Source: Bryobacteraceae bacterium (GTDB lineage: Bacteria > Acidobacteriota > Terriglobia > Bryobacterales > Bryobacteraceae). Taken from it: a stretch of DNA of 64,000 nt. Position 1 is the first letter of the stretch. The number at the start of each line of letters is the position of its first letter. The position numbers were made by a program, and so were the translations under genes. The stretch spans positions 558,001 through 622,000 of the forward strand of contig BPGD01000001.1 of NCBI GenBank assembly GCA_026002855.1, given 5' to 3'. Positions 25,330-41,699 of the stretch are shown here, one piece after another. Under the pieces are notes generated by a model. It saw nothing but the letters and a program-made list of their open reading frames with translations, did no database searches and was not told where the DNA came from.

Positions 25330-26044
25330 CCAGCGTGCCGGAGAGGGCCTCCCGAGGCAGACTCGTCACCATCGGGCGGATGATCCAGGCGAGCGCTGCC
25401 GGCACGTCCCTCGTCAGCGAGACGGCGCGGCATTCCATCAGCAGGCCGCCGCTGCGCTCCTCCAGGTGCCAGTAGGAGTTAAGCCGCCACAGGAAGCCCC
25501 ATCCGGTGTCCGGAGGTTTCACCCGCTCGTCCGGCTTGCCGGCGTTTTCCACCTCCGCCACGCGCGTGCTCCGGGACCACATCTGCGCCACCCCGCCGGC
25601 GAAGAACCGGTCTTCGACGTCGTATTCGGTTTCGAGAACCACCGTAATCACCTTCTTTTTGACGACGCGGAAGAGCACGCGGCGGCGGTTGCCTGAGCTC
25701 GAAAGGATCCGCGCTTCGACAATGTCGCCGCTGTAGATCTCCGGGTAGTGCGGCACGTCGCGCAGCACGCCCAGGGCGTCTTCCACGGTGGCGCCGGGGA
25801 CGAAAACCGCCCCGAGCCAGTCGTGAATCAGCCCGTGGAACACTTCAGCCGGGTTGTTCTCGCGCCACGGCGCGATGACCGGCTCGGCCGGAACGCCAGG
25901 CCGGGGCCGGGAACCCGCCTGCCGGGCGCGCTCGAGCATCTCCGCGTCGGCCCCCGCCATGTACTTTTCAAAATCGTTCAGCGTGCGGCGGTCGAGCGTT
26001 GCCGAGCTCAACTGTAACAACAGCAGAAGCGGCAACGCCTTCAT
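25205..26044 (-). CDS. Secreted START/SRPBCC-like hypothetical protein
   Basis: A 279-residue protein with a probable signal peptide (MKALPLLLLLQLSSA). Residues about 80-235 look like an SRPBCC/START fold: ATVEDALGVLRDVPHYPEIYSGDIVEARIL, then VITVVLETEYDVEDRFF and SYWHLEERSGGLLMECRAVSLTRDVP. The ligand is unknown. The Arg/Ala-rich tail lies in the 125-nt overlap with glcF and may not be functionally important. Start 26044 was chosen for the signal peptide; the frame continues 53 residues upstream without one. Confidence 0.65.
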   Translation of the reverse strand: MKALPLLLLLQLSSATLDRRTLNDFEKYMAGADAEMLERARQAGSRPRPGVPAEPVIAPWRENNPAEVFHGLIHDWLGAVFVPGATVEDALGVLRDVPHYPEIYSGDIVEARILSSSGNRRRVLFRVVKKKVITVVLETEYDVEDRFFAGGVAQMWSRSTRVAEVENAGKPDERVKPPDTGWGFLWRLNSYWHLEERSGGLLMECRAVSLTRDVPAALAWIIRPMVTSLPREALSGTLVKTRAEVARRAAARRPAGRLRPEAPPRASRAALFHAAPPRP

Positions 26045-26193
26045 CGCCCTGCGCTCCCGCCCGGCGCGCGCCGCGCGCGGCGGCTCCCCTGGTGCGTCAT
26101 ACAACTCCTGTGTAGCACACCGTTGCGGATCCCCCTTCCCATCGGAAGCGATTCGGGGTAACTTATGGGCGGAAGGTTCGACAGGAGGCAGAA

Positions 26194-26403
26194 ATGGCGA
26201 CACCGACCATGGCAGCCCCTCAACTGAAGCCGGAGGAGTGGGAACTGCTAGCGCAGCTTCTGGAGTGCAAGCAGCGGGAGCTGTTGGCCGAGATCCGGCA
26301 CACCACGAAGCGCGCGTTCAAGGAGGCGTTGCACGAATGGCTCGAGCAGGTGGAGGAACTGCTGAGGAAAATCCCCCGCGCCGAGCCTCCGGAACAGTGC
26401 TGA
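26194..26403 (+). CDS. Small helical protein of unknown function (69 aa)
   Basis: A tiny gene with an excellent ribosome site (AGGAGG at 26183-26188, 5 nt before the ATG). The protein is one long amphipathic, charged helix region (KPEEWELLAQLLECKQREL then RAFKEALHEWLEQVEELLRKI) with a Pro-rich end and a terminal Cys. No family recognised. It is followed after 17 nt by a second tiny gene and then the YbaK-type gene, so it probably heads that operon. It is divergent from the START-like gene. Confidence 0.7.
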   Translation: MATPTMAAPQLKPEEWELLAQLLECKQRELLAEIRHTTKRAFKEALHEWLEQVEELLRKIPRAEPPEQC

Positions 26404-26420
26404 ATTCAGGGAGGCAACGT

Positions 26421-26573
26421 ATGGACAAGCGATCGCACCCTCATGTCATCCGCACCTGGGCCGTGGAGCGGATCCGCTCCCACGCCCAGCCGTCCAGCCC
26501 GGGCGGGCTGGCCATGAACAGGAAACAGGTTCCCGGCCAGAAGCCGGTTCCCCGCAGGAGGAAGTCGTCATGA
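26421..26573 (+). CDS. Tiny basic protein of unknown function (50 aa)
   Basis: ATG at 26421 with GGGAGG at 26409-26414 upstream. The product is 50 residues, rich in Arg, Lys, Pro and Ser, ending PVPRRRKSS, with no membrane segment. Its TGA overlaps the ATG of the YbaK-type gene (ATGA, 26570-26573), so translation through it probably feeds that gene. It may be a coding gene or a translated leader; I recognise no homologue. Confidence 0.5.
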   Translation: MDKRSHPHVIRTWAVERIRSHAQPSSPGGLAMNRKQVPGQKPVPRRRKSS

Positions 26574-27049
26574 AGGCGCTCGACCGTCTGATATCGTTCC
26601 TGGAGATGAAGGGCGTGGCCTACAGGCACGACCGCCATCCGTTGAGCTACACCGCGAAGGAGACGGCTCAGGCCGAGCATGTCTCGCCGAGGAGCTTCGC
26701 CAAGGTGGTGGTGCTGCATTCCGAAGACGGCTATGCGATGGCAGTGCTGTCGGCAGACCGCATCGTGGATCTGGACGAGCTCCGGCACACCTTTGGCAGC
26801 CGCCACCTGAGGCTCGCGACCGAACGCGAGCTGGAAGAGCTCTTCCCCGACTGCGAGCTTGGCGCCATGCCGCCCTTCGGCAACGGAACGCTCTATGACA
26901 TGCCGGTGTGGGTGGACGGGCTGCTGCTGGCTGAAGAGACCATCAGCTTCAATGCTGGCACTCACCGCGACTCGATCCAGATGGCCACGGAGGACTGGGA
27001 GCAGCTCGTCCGGCCCTCAGTGCTGGCCTTCGCGCACGCGGCGGGCTGA
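26570..27049 (+). CDS. YbaK/ProX-type aminoacyl-tRNA deacylase domain protein
   Basis: A 159-residue stand-alone editing domain of the YbaK/prolyl-tRNA-synthetase-associated family, which hydrolyses mischarged tRNAs. SPRSFAKVVVLHSEDGYAMAVL contains the conserved catalytic lysine (Lys45), and GAMPPFGN-GTLYDMPVWVD is the substrate-site loop. The usual length is about 155. It is the third gene of a small operon and converges on rpoC. Confidence 0.85.
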   Translation: MKALDRLISFLEMKGVAYRHDRHPLSYTAKETAQAEHVSPRSFAKVVVLHSEDGYAMAVLSADRIVDLDELRHTFGSRHLRLATERELEELFPDCELGAMPPFGNGTLYDMPVWVDGLLLAEETISFNAGTHRDSIQMATEDWEQLVRPSVLAFAHAAG

Positions 27050-27063
27050 GACGGAGGGACGAT

Positions 27064-27092
27064 GAGGGCGGGCCTGCGGGGAGCCCGCCCTC
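27064..27092. terminator. Hairpin between the convergent YbaK-type gene and rpoC
   Basis: A 10-bp perfect stem (GAGGGCGGGC at 27064-27073 with GCCCGCCCTC at 27083-27092) with a 9-nt loop sits in the 67-bp convergent gap. No U-run follows on either strand, so intrinsic termination is uncertain, but the position fits a shared transcript end. Confidence 0.45.
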
Positions 27093-27116
27093 TGAGGTGG
27101 CCCAGGCGGCGCGCCG

Positions 27117-31349
<4,233 letters not shown>

Positions 31350-31373
31350 GTTCGCCTCCTGTCCTTTCCGGAA

Positions 31374-35741
<4,368 letters not shown>

Positions 35742-36208
35742 TCTCCACTCCTTCTGCGCTCACGCCGCCGGCCAGCAGGCCGCGGCGCGGCAGGGGCGCG
35801 CCGCCTGGGGCTGCGCGCCGATGAATGATTCGTATGTTTCCTGGGAGATGCCCGGCGCAGGGACGTCTGTCACCAAGGGCAAGGATGGACGACGGAAAGT
35901 AGTCTTCAGGGAGCCGCCATCGCAAGGCAGGGAAGAAACACCGCAGGCGCACGGGACGGGCGGACGAAGCACGGTTGCCCCGCTCCGCTCAGGCGCGGAC
36001 GGTTTGCAAACAACGGATGGCACAGGCGCGGCGCTTCCCGGTACGGCTCCAGATTCTGATGCTCCAAGTGTAGCAGAGCGGCGCGCGCAAGGTCAAACGG
36101 CAGCGCCGCGAGCGCTGACACGGAAGCTGCCCTCCCCCTGCGGGAAGGCTCTCCGCCATCCCGATCTCTCGCGGCGCGCCGCACGGAAGCCTTGCCGGCC
36201 AACCGCGC
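35742..36208 (-). other. 467-bp non-coding leader between rplL and rpoB
   Basis: No convincing gene on either strand. Open frames here lack ribosome sites and familiar protein features. It contains a promoter candidate for rpoBC (36067-36096), giving an RNA leader of roughly 320 nt. In E. coli the equivalent gap holds an attenuator and a processing site; I see no certain terminator here. Confidence 0.6.
36067..36096 (-). promoter_or_regulatory. Sigma70-type promoter candidate for rpoBC
   Basis: On the minus strand TTGACC (36096-36091), an 18-bp spacer and TACACT (36072-36067). Both hexamers match the consensus at most positions. It lies within the rplL-rpoB gap and would allow rpoBC expression separate from the ribosomal protein genes. 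Confidence 0.55.
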
Positions 36209-36592
36209 TTACTGAATCTCGACCGTGGCGCCCGCCTCGACGAACTTCTTCTTGATCGCCTCGGCCTCTTCCTTGGAGACGCCCTCCTTGATCGGCTTCG
36301 GGGCGGATTCCACCAGGTCCTTGGCTTCTTTCAGGCCCAGGTTGGTGACCTCGCGGACGGCCTTGATCACGTTGATCTTGTTCGAGCCCGCCGACGTCAG
36401 GATGACGTTGAACTCGGTCTTTTCCTCGGCAGGAGCCGCAGCCGCGGCGGCGCCGGCCGCCGGAGCGGCGACGGCAACGGCAGCAGCGGCGGCGGAAACG
36501 CCCAGCTTCTCTTCCAGGAGCTTCACCAACTGGGAGGCCTCCAGCAGGGTCAGGCCCTGGATCTGTTCAGCAATCGCATTGATGTCAGCCAT
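36209..36592 (-). CDS. rplL: 50S ribosomal protein L7/L12
   Basis: A 127-residue stalk protein. N-terminal dimerisation domain ([26 protein letters not shown]), Ala-rich hinge (about 35-55), and the C-terminal factor-binding domain ([41 protein letters not shown]). It recruits translation factors. It lies 89 nt after rplJ. Confidence 0.98.
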   Translation of the reverse strand: MADINAIAEQIQGLTLLEASQLVKLLEEKLGVSAAAAAVAVAAPAAGAAAAAAPAEEKTEFNVILTSAGSNKINVIKAVREVTNLGLKEAKDLVESAPKPIKEGVSKEEAEAIKKKFVEAGATVEIQ

Positions 36593-36681
36593 TGTTCTCG
36601 GTTCTCCCTATCTCGAAATCCCTTCTTGCTCCAGCTCGCGTGCCCGGCTCGGCACCATGTCCAGGACGAGGCCCGCTGCGG

Positions 36682-37209
36682 CTAGGAGGAAAACTTGTTC
36701 TCTTTTACGCCCTGGTCGATGACCACCGCCAGGTTGCGCGCCACTCCCTGCAACGCCGTCACCAGCCGCTGCGCCGGGGCATTGATCAGGTAGAGCAGCT
36801 TCGCGTAAATCTCTTCCTTCGGCGGCATGTTGGCCAGCTCTTCGATCGCCTTCAGGTCGATCGCGCGGCCCTCCACCAGGCCCGCCTTGAACGTGATGGC
36901 CGGATTGGCCTTCGCGTACTCGCTCAGCGCCTTGGCCAGCGCCACCGGGTCGCCGGCGGTGAAGGCCACGGCGGTGGTGCCCCGCAGGTTCTTCAGCACC
37001 GCCTCGGCCGGCAGTCCGGCGGCGGCCTTCTCGGCCAGCGTGTTCTTGACCACGCGGTAGCGGCCGCCCGCGGCGCGCACCGTCTTGCGCAGCTCGAAAT
37101 CCTGGGCCACGGTGAGCTTGTCAAAAGACGTCACGAAGACGGTGGCGCAGGCCAGGAGGTCCTGGCGGAGCTGTTCAAGATCCTGCTGCTTCTTTTTCCT
37201 GTCCTTCAT
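36682..37209 (-). CDS. rplJ: 50S ribosomal protein L10
   Basis: A 175-residue stalk-base protein that carries the L7/L12 dimers through its C-terminal helix. RRDL-type N-terminal region (LEQLRQDLLACATVFVTSFDKLTVAQDFELR) and RVVKNTLAEKAA are family hallmarks. It lies 21 nt after rplA and before rplL, the normal order. Confidence 0.97.
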   Translation of the reverse strand: MKDRKKKQQDLEQLRQDLLACATVFVTSFDKLTVAQDFELRKTVRAAGGRYRVVKNTLAEKAAAGLPAEAVLKNLRGTTAVAFTAGDPVALAKALSEYAKANPAITFKAGLVEGRAIDLKAIEELANMPPKEEIYAKLLYLINAPAQRLVTALQGVARNLAVVIDQGVKENKFSS

Positions 37210-37230
37210 CGATGTTCCTCCCGCGCCGCC

Positions 37231-37938
37231 TCAGACAATGCGCATGTTGTAGGGCGTCACGTCGAGACTCACGCCCGGCCCCATCGTCGAGCACACCGTC
37301 ACGCTCTTCACGTAGCGCCCCTTGGCGGCCGGAGGCTTGGCGCGCACCACCGCCTGAATGAGCGTGCTGGCGTTTTCAAGCAGCCTGTCCGTCGGAAAGC
37401 TCACCTTGCCCACCGGCGCGTGGATGACTCCCGTCTTGTCGACGCGGAACTCGACCTTGCCCGCCTTCACTTCCTGCACCGCCCGGGCCACGTCCATCGT
37501 CACCGTGCCCGTCTTCGGGTTCGGCATCAGCCCCCGCGGACCGAGGATCTTGCCAAGGCGGGCCATCGAACGCATCATGTCCGGCGTGGCGATGACCGCG
37601 TCGAAGTCCAACCAGTTCTCCTTCTGGATCTTCTCGATCATGTCCTCGCCGCCCACGTAATCGGCGCCGGCGGCCTCCGCCTCGCGGATCTTCTCGCCGG
37701 AGGCGATGACCAGCACGCGCTTCGTCTTGCCCAGCCCGTGCGGCAGCACCACCGTGCCCCGCACCATCTGGTCGGCGTGGCGCGGGTCGACGCCCAGGCG
37801 CATGTGCACCTCGACGGTCTCGTCAAAGCGGGTGAACTTCAGTTTCTGGACAAGCGGAATCGCTTCTTCCAGCGTGTACGGCCGCTTTTCTACCTGCTGC
37901 GCCGCGGCAAGGTATTTTTTTCCTGGTTTTCGTGCCAT
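37231..37938 (-). CDS. rplA: 50S ribosomal protein L1
   Basis: A 235-residue L1-stalk protein. [26 protein letters not shown] start and [14 protein letters not shown], the signature motif, are present. The start at 37938 matches the family; a frame 31 residues longer is not supported. A 173-bp gap precedes it (to rplK), in which I see no gene. Confidence 0.98.
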   Translation of the reverse strand: MARKPGKKYLAAAQQVEKRPYTLEEAIPLVQKLKFTRFDETVEVHMRLGVDPRHADQMVRGTVVLPHGLGKTKRVLVIASGEKIREAEAAGADYVGGEDMIEKIQKENWLDFDAVIATPDMMRSMARLGKILGPRGLMPNPKTGTVTMDVARAVQEVKAGKVEFRVDKTGVIHAPVGKVSFPTDRLLENASTLIQAVVRAKPPAAKGRYVKSVTVCSTMGPGVSLDVTPYNMRIV

Positions 37939-38111
37939 ATTTTGACTGGTCCAAACGGCGCCGCCTGCCTGGTGTGTCCGGCTTCCGGCGCCTCCCAACT
38001 TGACGTGCCCGCGCCCGGCGCGGGGCCGCACGCTGACGGCAACGGATGTAAAAGAACGGGGACTTTTTCAGCTTACCACGCCTGCCGAGGGGCTGTCCAC
38101 GCCTCCGGCCC

Positions 38112-38537
38112 CTACGGCACCACTTCGACGCCCATCGATCGGCAGGCGCCCTTCACCTGCGAGATGGCCGCCTCCAGGTCGAAGCAGTTCAGGTCGGGCA
38201 TCTTGATCCGGGCGATCTCCTCGACCTGCTTCATCGTGATCCTGCCCACCTTGTTCCGGTTCGGCTCGGCGCTTCCCTTGGCGAGGTTGCAGGCCTTCTT
38301 CACCAGCACGGCGACGGGCGGCGTCTTGGTGATGAACGTAAACGAACGGTCCGAGTAGATGGTGATCACCACCGGGATGATCAGGCCTTCCTGCGAAGCC
38401 GTCTTCGCGTTGAACGCCTTGCAGAATTCCATGATGTTGACGCCCTGCGGGCCGAGCGCCGTGCCCACCGGCGGCGCGGGCGTCGCCTTGCCCGCGGGAA
38501 TTTGCAGCTTCACCTGCGCTGTAACTTTCTTCGCCAT
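38112..38537 (-). CDS. rplK: 50S ribosomal protein L11
   Basis: A 141-residue protein binding the GTPase-associated r[37 protein letters not shown] and GTARSMGV-like end ([10 protein letters not shown]) are diagnostic. Usual length. Lies 30 nt after nusG. Confidence 0.98.
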   Translation of the reverse strand: MAKKVTAQVKLQIPAGKATPAPPVGTALGPQGVNIMEFCKAFNAKTASQEGLIIPVVITIYSDRSFTFITKTPPVAVLVKKACNLAKGSAEPNRNKVGRITMKQVEEIARIKMPDLNCFDLEAAISQVKGACRSMGVEVVP

Positions 38538-38567
38538 TTTCCGTAAATCCTGGTCAAAAAATGCTGC

Positions 38568-39248
38568 TTAATTTACCTTTTCCACCTGGAGAAAATCCAG
38601 CTCCACCGGCGTGGAACGGCCGAAAATTGTCACCAGCACCCGCAGCGTATTGCGCTCCGGATTCACTTCGTCCACCTTGCCCTGGAAGCTGGCGAACGGC
38701 CCGTCGATGATGCGCACCGTCTCGTTCTTCTCGAAGGTCAGCTTCGGCCGCGGCCGCTCGGCCGAGGTGGCCTGGCGGTTCAGCACCGCGTCGACCTCGG
38801 CATCGGAAAGGGGCACCGGTGTGTTGCCGCCGCCGACGAAGCCGGTCACGCGCGGCGTGTTCTTGATGTGGTGCCAGAGGTCATCGTCCATCGCCATCTG
38901 CACCATGACATAGCCCGGATACAGCAGGCGCTTGCTGGTCACCTTCCTGCCGTTGCGAAGCTCGACGACCTCCTCAGTGGGAATGAGGATCTGTCCGATC
39001 TTGTGCGAAAACCCGTAGGCTTCGGCGCGCGCCCGCAGCGATTCGGCCACCTTCTGCTCGAAGCCGCTGTACGTGTGGATGATGTACCACTTCATGCCGG
39101 ACGCGGCCGCCTCTGCGGCGGCGCCCGTCGCCTCGCCGCCATCCAAAGACGGAGGCGCAGTTGCGGATGCCTCGGCGGCCTCGCCGGCCTGCGCGGATGG
39201 CTCGGCCTGCGGCTGCTCGCCCTGCGGTTCAAATTCCTGTTCCGGCAT
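38568..39248 (-). CDS. nusG: Transcription termination/antitermination protein NusG with N-terminal extension
   Basis: A 226-residue protein. The NGN domain begins at [20 protein letters not shown] (residue 52) and includes YPGYVMVQM and [10 protein letters not shown]; the KOW domain reads [22 protein letters not shown]. The first 51 residues are a low-complexity Glu/Gln/Ala-rich extension not found in E. coli NusG. ATG at 39248 keeps this extension; a start at 39095 (M52) has no better ribosome site. It couples RNA polymerase to ribosomes or Rho. Confidence 0.95.
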   Translation of the reverse strand: MPEQEFEPQGEQPQAEPSAQAGEAAEASATAPPSLDGGEATGAAAEAAASGMKWYIIHTYSGFEQKVAESLRARAEAYGFSHKIGQILIPTEEVVELRNGRKVTSKRLLYPGYVMVQMAMDDDLWHHIKNTPRVTGFVGGGNTPVPLSDAEVDAVLNRQATSAERPRPKLTFEKNETVRIIDGPFASFQGKVDEVNPERNTLRVLVTIFGRSTPVELDFLQVEKVN

Positions 39249-39279
39249 CGCTCGATTCGTCCCTTGCGTCCCCTGGCCG

Positions 39280-39543
39280 CTAGCGCCGGGCCAGGGTATC
39301 GAACACCTTAGTGATGGCCCGGCCGAGAATCATGTCCACGGCGGCGAAATAGGCAGCGAAAAGAAACACGCTGGCAATGACCACCGCCGTGGTCGCCTGC
39401 ACCTGCTTCCGCGTCGGCCATGTGACACGGCGCATCTCGGCCTTGAGATCTTCAAGGTATTCCTTCGCTGCGGTCAGCCAGCCGGCGGGGCCCTTCGTCG
39501 CGGACTGACTGCCGCTGTTCGCTGCGATCGGTTTCGTGGCCAT
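39280..39543 (-). CDS. secE: Preprotein translocase subunit SecE
   Basis: An 87-residue protein with one membrane segment (VVIASVFLFAAYFAAVDMIL) preceded by the SecE signature DLKAEMRRVTWPTRKQV. It clamps the SecY channel. Located between tRNA-Trp and nusG as in most bacteria. Confidence 0.96.
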   Translation of the reverse strand: MATKPIAANSGSQSATKGPAGWLTAAKEYLEDLKAEMRRVTWPTRKQVQATTAVVIASVFLFAAYFAAVDMILGRAITKVFDTLARR

Positions 39544-39665
39544 TCTGGGTACCTGCTGTTGCCGCTTTTCTCCCAGCCGAAGACCGCTCCGGCCGGAAAC
39601 GTTCGCCCCCCGGCGGCGGGCCGCCGGATCCAGGCGCCTCCTGTCTCGAGAATCCGAAAAGGGGG

Positions 39666-39739
39666 TGGCAGGGGCTGAGGGAATCGAACCCCCACTCGCG
39701 GTTTTGGAGACCGCCGGTCTACCGTTAACCTAAGCCCCT
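39666..39739 (-). tRNA. tRNA-Trp (anticodon CCA)
   Basis: A 74-nt tRNA with encoded CCA. The acceptor AGGGGCT pairs with AGCCCCT, discriminator G. Anticodon stem GCGGT/ACCGC with loop CTCCAAA; anticodon CCA at 39707-39705. T-arm GGGGGTTCGATTCCC. It lies between tuf and secE. Confidence 0.97.
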
Positions 39740-39770
39740 GGGGCCAAACTCTTCCTATCTTACATCGAAC

Positions 39771-39793
39771 GCGGCGGCCCTCGCAGCCGCCGC
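39771..39793. other. GC-rich hairpin downstream of tuf
   Basis: GCGGCGGC (39771-39778) pairs perfectly with GCCGCCGC (39786-39793) across a 7-nt loop, between tuf and tRNA-Trp. It could slow termination or mark mRNA/tRNA processing. No T-tract follows in the tuf direction. Confidence 0.4.
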
Positions 39794-39804
39794 GCCCGCA
39801 AACG

Positions 39805-40992
39805 CTACTCCAGAATCTCGGTCACCGTGCCGGCGCCGACGGTGCGGCCGCCTTCGCGGATGGCAAAGCGCAGCCCCTTCTCCATCGCCACCGGCGTGAT
39901 CAGCTCCACCTCGAGCGACACGTTGTCGCCCGGCATCACCATCTGCACCCCCTCGGGCAGCTTCACCACCCCGGTCACGTCCGTCGTCCGGAAGTAAAAC
40001 TGCGGCCGGTAGCCCGAGAAAAACGGCGTGTGACGGCCGCCCTCTTCCTTCGACAGCACGTACACCTCGCCCTTGAACTTCGTGTGCGGCGTGATCGAAC
40101 CCGGCTTGGCCAGCACCTGGCCCCGCTCCACCTCGTCCTTCTCCACGCCCCGCAGCAGCAGCCCCACGTTGTCGCCCGCAATCCCCTCGTCCAGCAGCTT
40201 CTTGAACATCTCCACCCCGGTCACCACCGTCTTCCGCGTCGGCCGGAACCCGACAATCTCCACCTCGTCGCCCACCTTGATCTTGCCCTTCTCAATCCGG
40301 CCCGTCACCACCGTCCCGCGGCCCTGGATCGAAAAAATGTCCTCAATCGGCATCAGAAACGGCTTGTCCACATCCCGCTGCGGCAGCGGAATGTAGTTGT
40401 CCACCGCCTCCATCAGCTCCTCAATCTGCTTCTCCGCCTCCGGATCCCCATTCAGCGCCTTCAGCGCGCTCACCCGCACAATCGGCACCTCGTCGCCCGG
40501 AAATCCATAGCTCTTCAACAGCTCCCGCAGCTCCAGCTCCACCAGCTCCAGCAGCTCCGGGTCGTCCATCATGTCCACCTTGTTCAGCGCCACCACAATG
40601 TAGGGCACCCCCACCTGCCGCGCCAGCAGCACATGCTCGCGGGTCTGCGGCATCGGCCCGTCCGGCGCCGCCACCACCAGAATCGCCCCGTCCATCTGCG
40701 CCGCGCCCGTAATCATGTTCTTGATGTAGTCGGCGTGGCCCGGACAGTCCACGTGCGCATAGTGCCGCTTCGCCGTCTCGTACTCGACGTGCGCCACCGC
40801 AATCGTGATGCCACGCGCCTTCTCCTCCGGCGCGTTGTCAATCGAATCAAAACTCCGGAACTGCACCCTCGGATTGTGCTTCGACAGCACCTTCGTGATC
40901 GCCGCCGTCAACGTCGTCTTGCCGTGATCAATGTGGCCAATCGTCCCAATGTTGACGTGCGGCTTGCTGCGGTCAAATTTCTCTTTCGCCAT
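39805..40992 (-). CDS. tuf: Elongation factor Tu
   Basis: A 395-residue GTPase delivering aminoacyl-tRNA. G-motifs: [10 protein letters not shown] (P-loop), RGITI (switch I), [13 protein letters not shown] and [28 protein letters not shown] is the standard start at 40992; an in-frame extension to 41175 runs through tRNA-Thr and is rejected. Codon choice looks biased to C-ending codons, as expected for a highly expressed gene. It sits between tRNA-Thr and tRNA-Trp. Confidence 0.99.
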   Translation of the reverse strand: MAKEKFDRSKPHVNIGTIGHIDHGKTTLTAAITKVLSKHNPRVQFRSFDSIDNAPEEKARGITIAVAHVEYETAKRHYAHVDCPGHADYIKNMITGAAQMDGAILVVAAPDGPMPQTREHVLLARQVGVPYIVVALNKVDMMDDPELLELVELELRELLKSYGFPGDEVPIVRVSALKALNGDPEAEKQIEELMEAVDNYIPLPQRDVDKPFLMPIEDIFSIQGRGTVVTGRIEKGKIKVGDEVEIVGFRPTRKTVVTGVEMFKKLLDEGIAGDNVGLLLRGVEKDEVERGQVLAKPGSITPHTKFKGEVYVLSKEEGGRHTPFFSGYRPQFYFRTTDVTGVVKLPEGVQMVMPGDNVSLEVELITPVAMEKGLRFAIREGGRTVGAGTVTEILE

Positions 40993-41114
40993 GCGAGCGG
41001 CTCCCTGTCCTGCTTTGTGATTTCTCCTGGTTCGCCGTCTGGCAGGTGGGCGCGGGCGCGGAGGCCGGGCCCGCCGGAGACTGCGGGGGACCAGAACGAA
41101 TCGAAGAAAATCTC

Positions 41115-41190
<76 letters not shown>

Positions 41191-41293
41191 TCTTCCACTA
41201 CTTTAGCGCACCTGCACGAGGCAAGTGCAAGCCCCAGCCGCTGCTTTCGCCGGCGCGCGGCCCGAAGAAGAACCTGCACCGGGCCAAGGGGGG

Positions 41294-41382
41294 TGGTGGA
41301 CAGGGGAGGATTCGAACCTCCGTAGCTCGCAAGGAGCGGCAGATTTACAGTCTGCTGCCATTAACCACTCGGCCACCTGTCC
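41294..41382 (-). tRNA. tRNA-Tyr (anticodon GTA)
   Basis: An 89-nt class II tRNA with encoded CCA. The acceptor GGACAGG pairs with CCTGTCC, discriminator A. The anticodon loop CTGTAAA carries GTA (41348-41346), followed by a long variable arm. It is the first gene of the minus-strand tRNA-tuf-rpo cluster. Confidence 0.97.
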
Positions 41383-41699
41383 ACATCGCGTCAGCCGTCA
41401 GCCGAGGCGTCGATTCCAATATAGCGCAGCCGGCGCTGATTTGCATCCGCTGCCGCAGCGCCCTCGAGCGTGCGCCAGCAGTGCGGTTGACAAGCCCGGC
41501 GGGCTCCTGTATAGTTCTGAAGTGTCGCTCTTTCAATGATTTGTATTTCATCTGAAAGGCGGCGGCCATCACCGTTTCCCGAAAGGCGGCCACCAGGTTC
41601 GATGCCCTTCCGGCCACAGCTCCCCGTTGTCGAGCGGGCCCGGCGGGCCGCCGAACCGGCGAATACGGTGCAACACGAGGCGATTCGGGAGTCTGGGGC
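41383..41699. other. 317-bp divergent intergenic region between tRNA-Tyr and rpsA
   Basis: No gene seen. It holds a strong plus-strand promoter for rpsA (41487-41515) and a weaker minus-strand -10-like TATATT (41423-41418), about 35 nt before tRNA-Tyr, whose -35 is poor. The rpsA leader of about 180 nt could be a target of S1 autoregulation, known for rpsA in other bacteria. Confidence 0.6.
41487..41515 (+). promoter_or_regulatory. Near-consensus sigma70 promoter of rpsA
   Basis: TTGACA (41487-41492), a 17-bp spacer and TATAGT (41510-41515). The -35 is perfect and the -10 matches at five of six positions, the best promoter in the window. Transcription would start near 41522, giving a leader of about 178 nt. 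Confidence 0.75.

Noticed and set aside
36592-38358. Plus-strand 588-codon open frame over rplJ, rplA and rplK
   Set aside because: Antisense shadow of ribosomal protein genes with His/Arg-rich composition.
39547-39553. Other GGTACC hexamers (here, near 47914 and near 63650) as members of the palindrome set
   Set aside because: They lack the flanking T and A of TGGTACCA and lie inside or at the edge of coding sequence.
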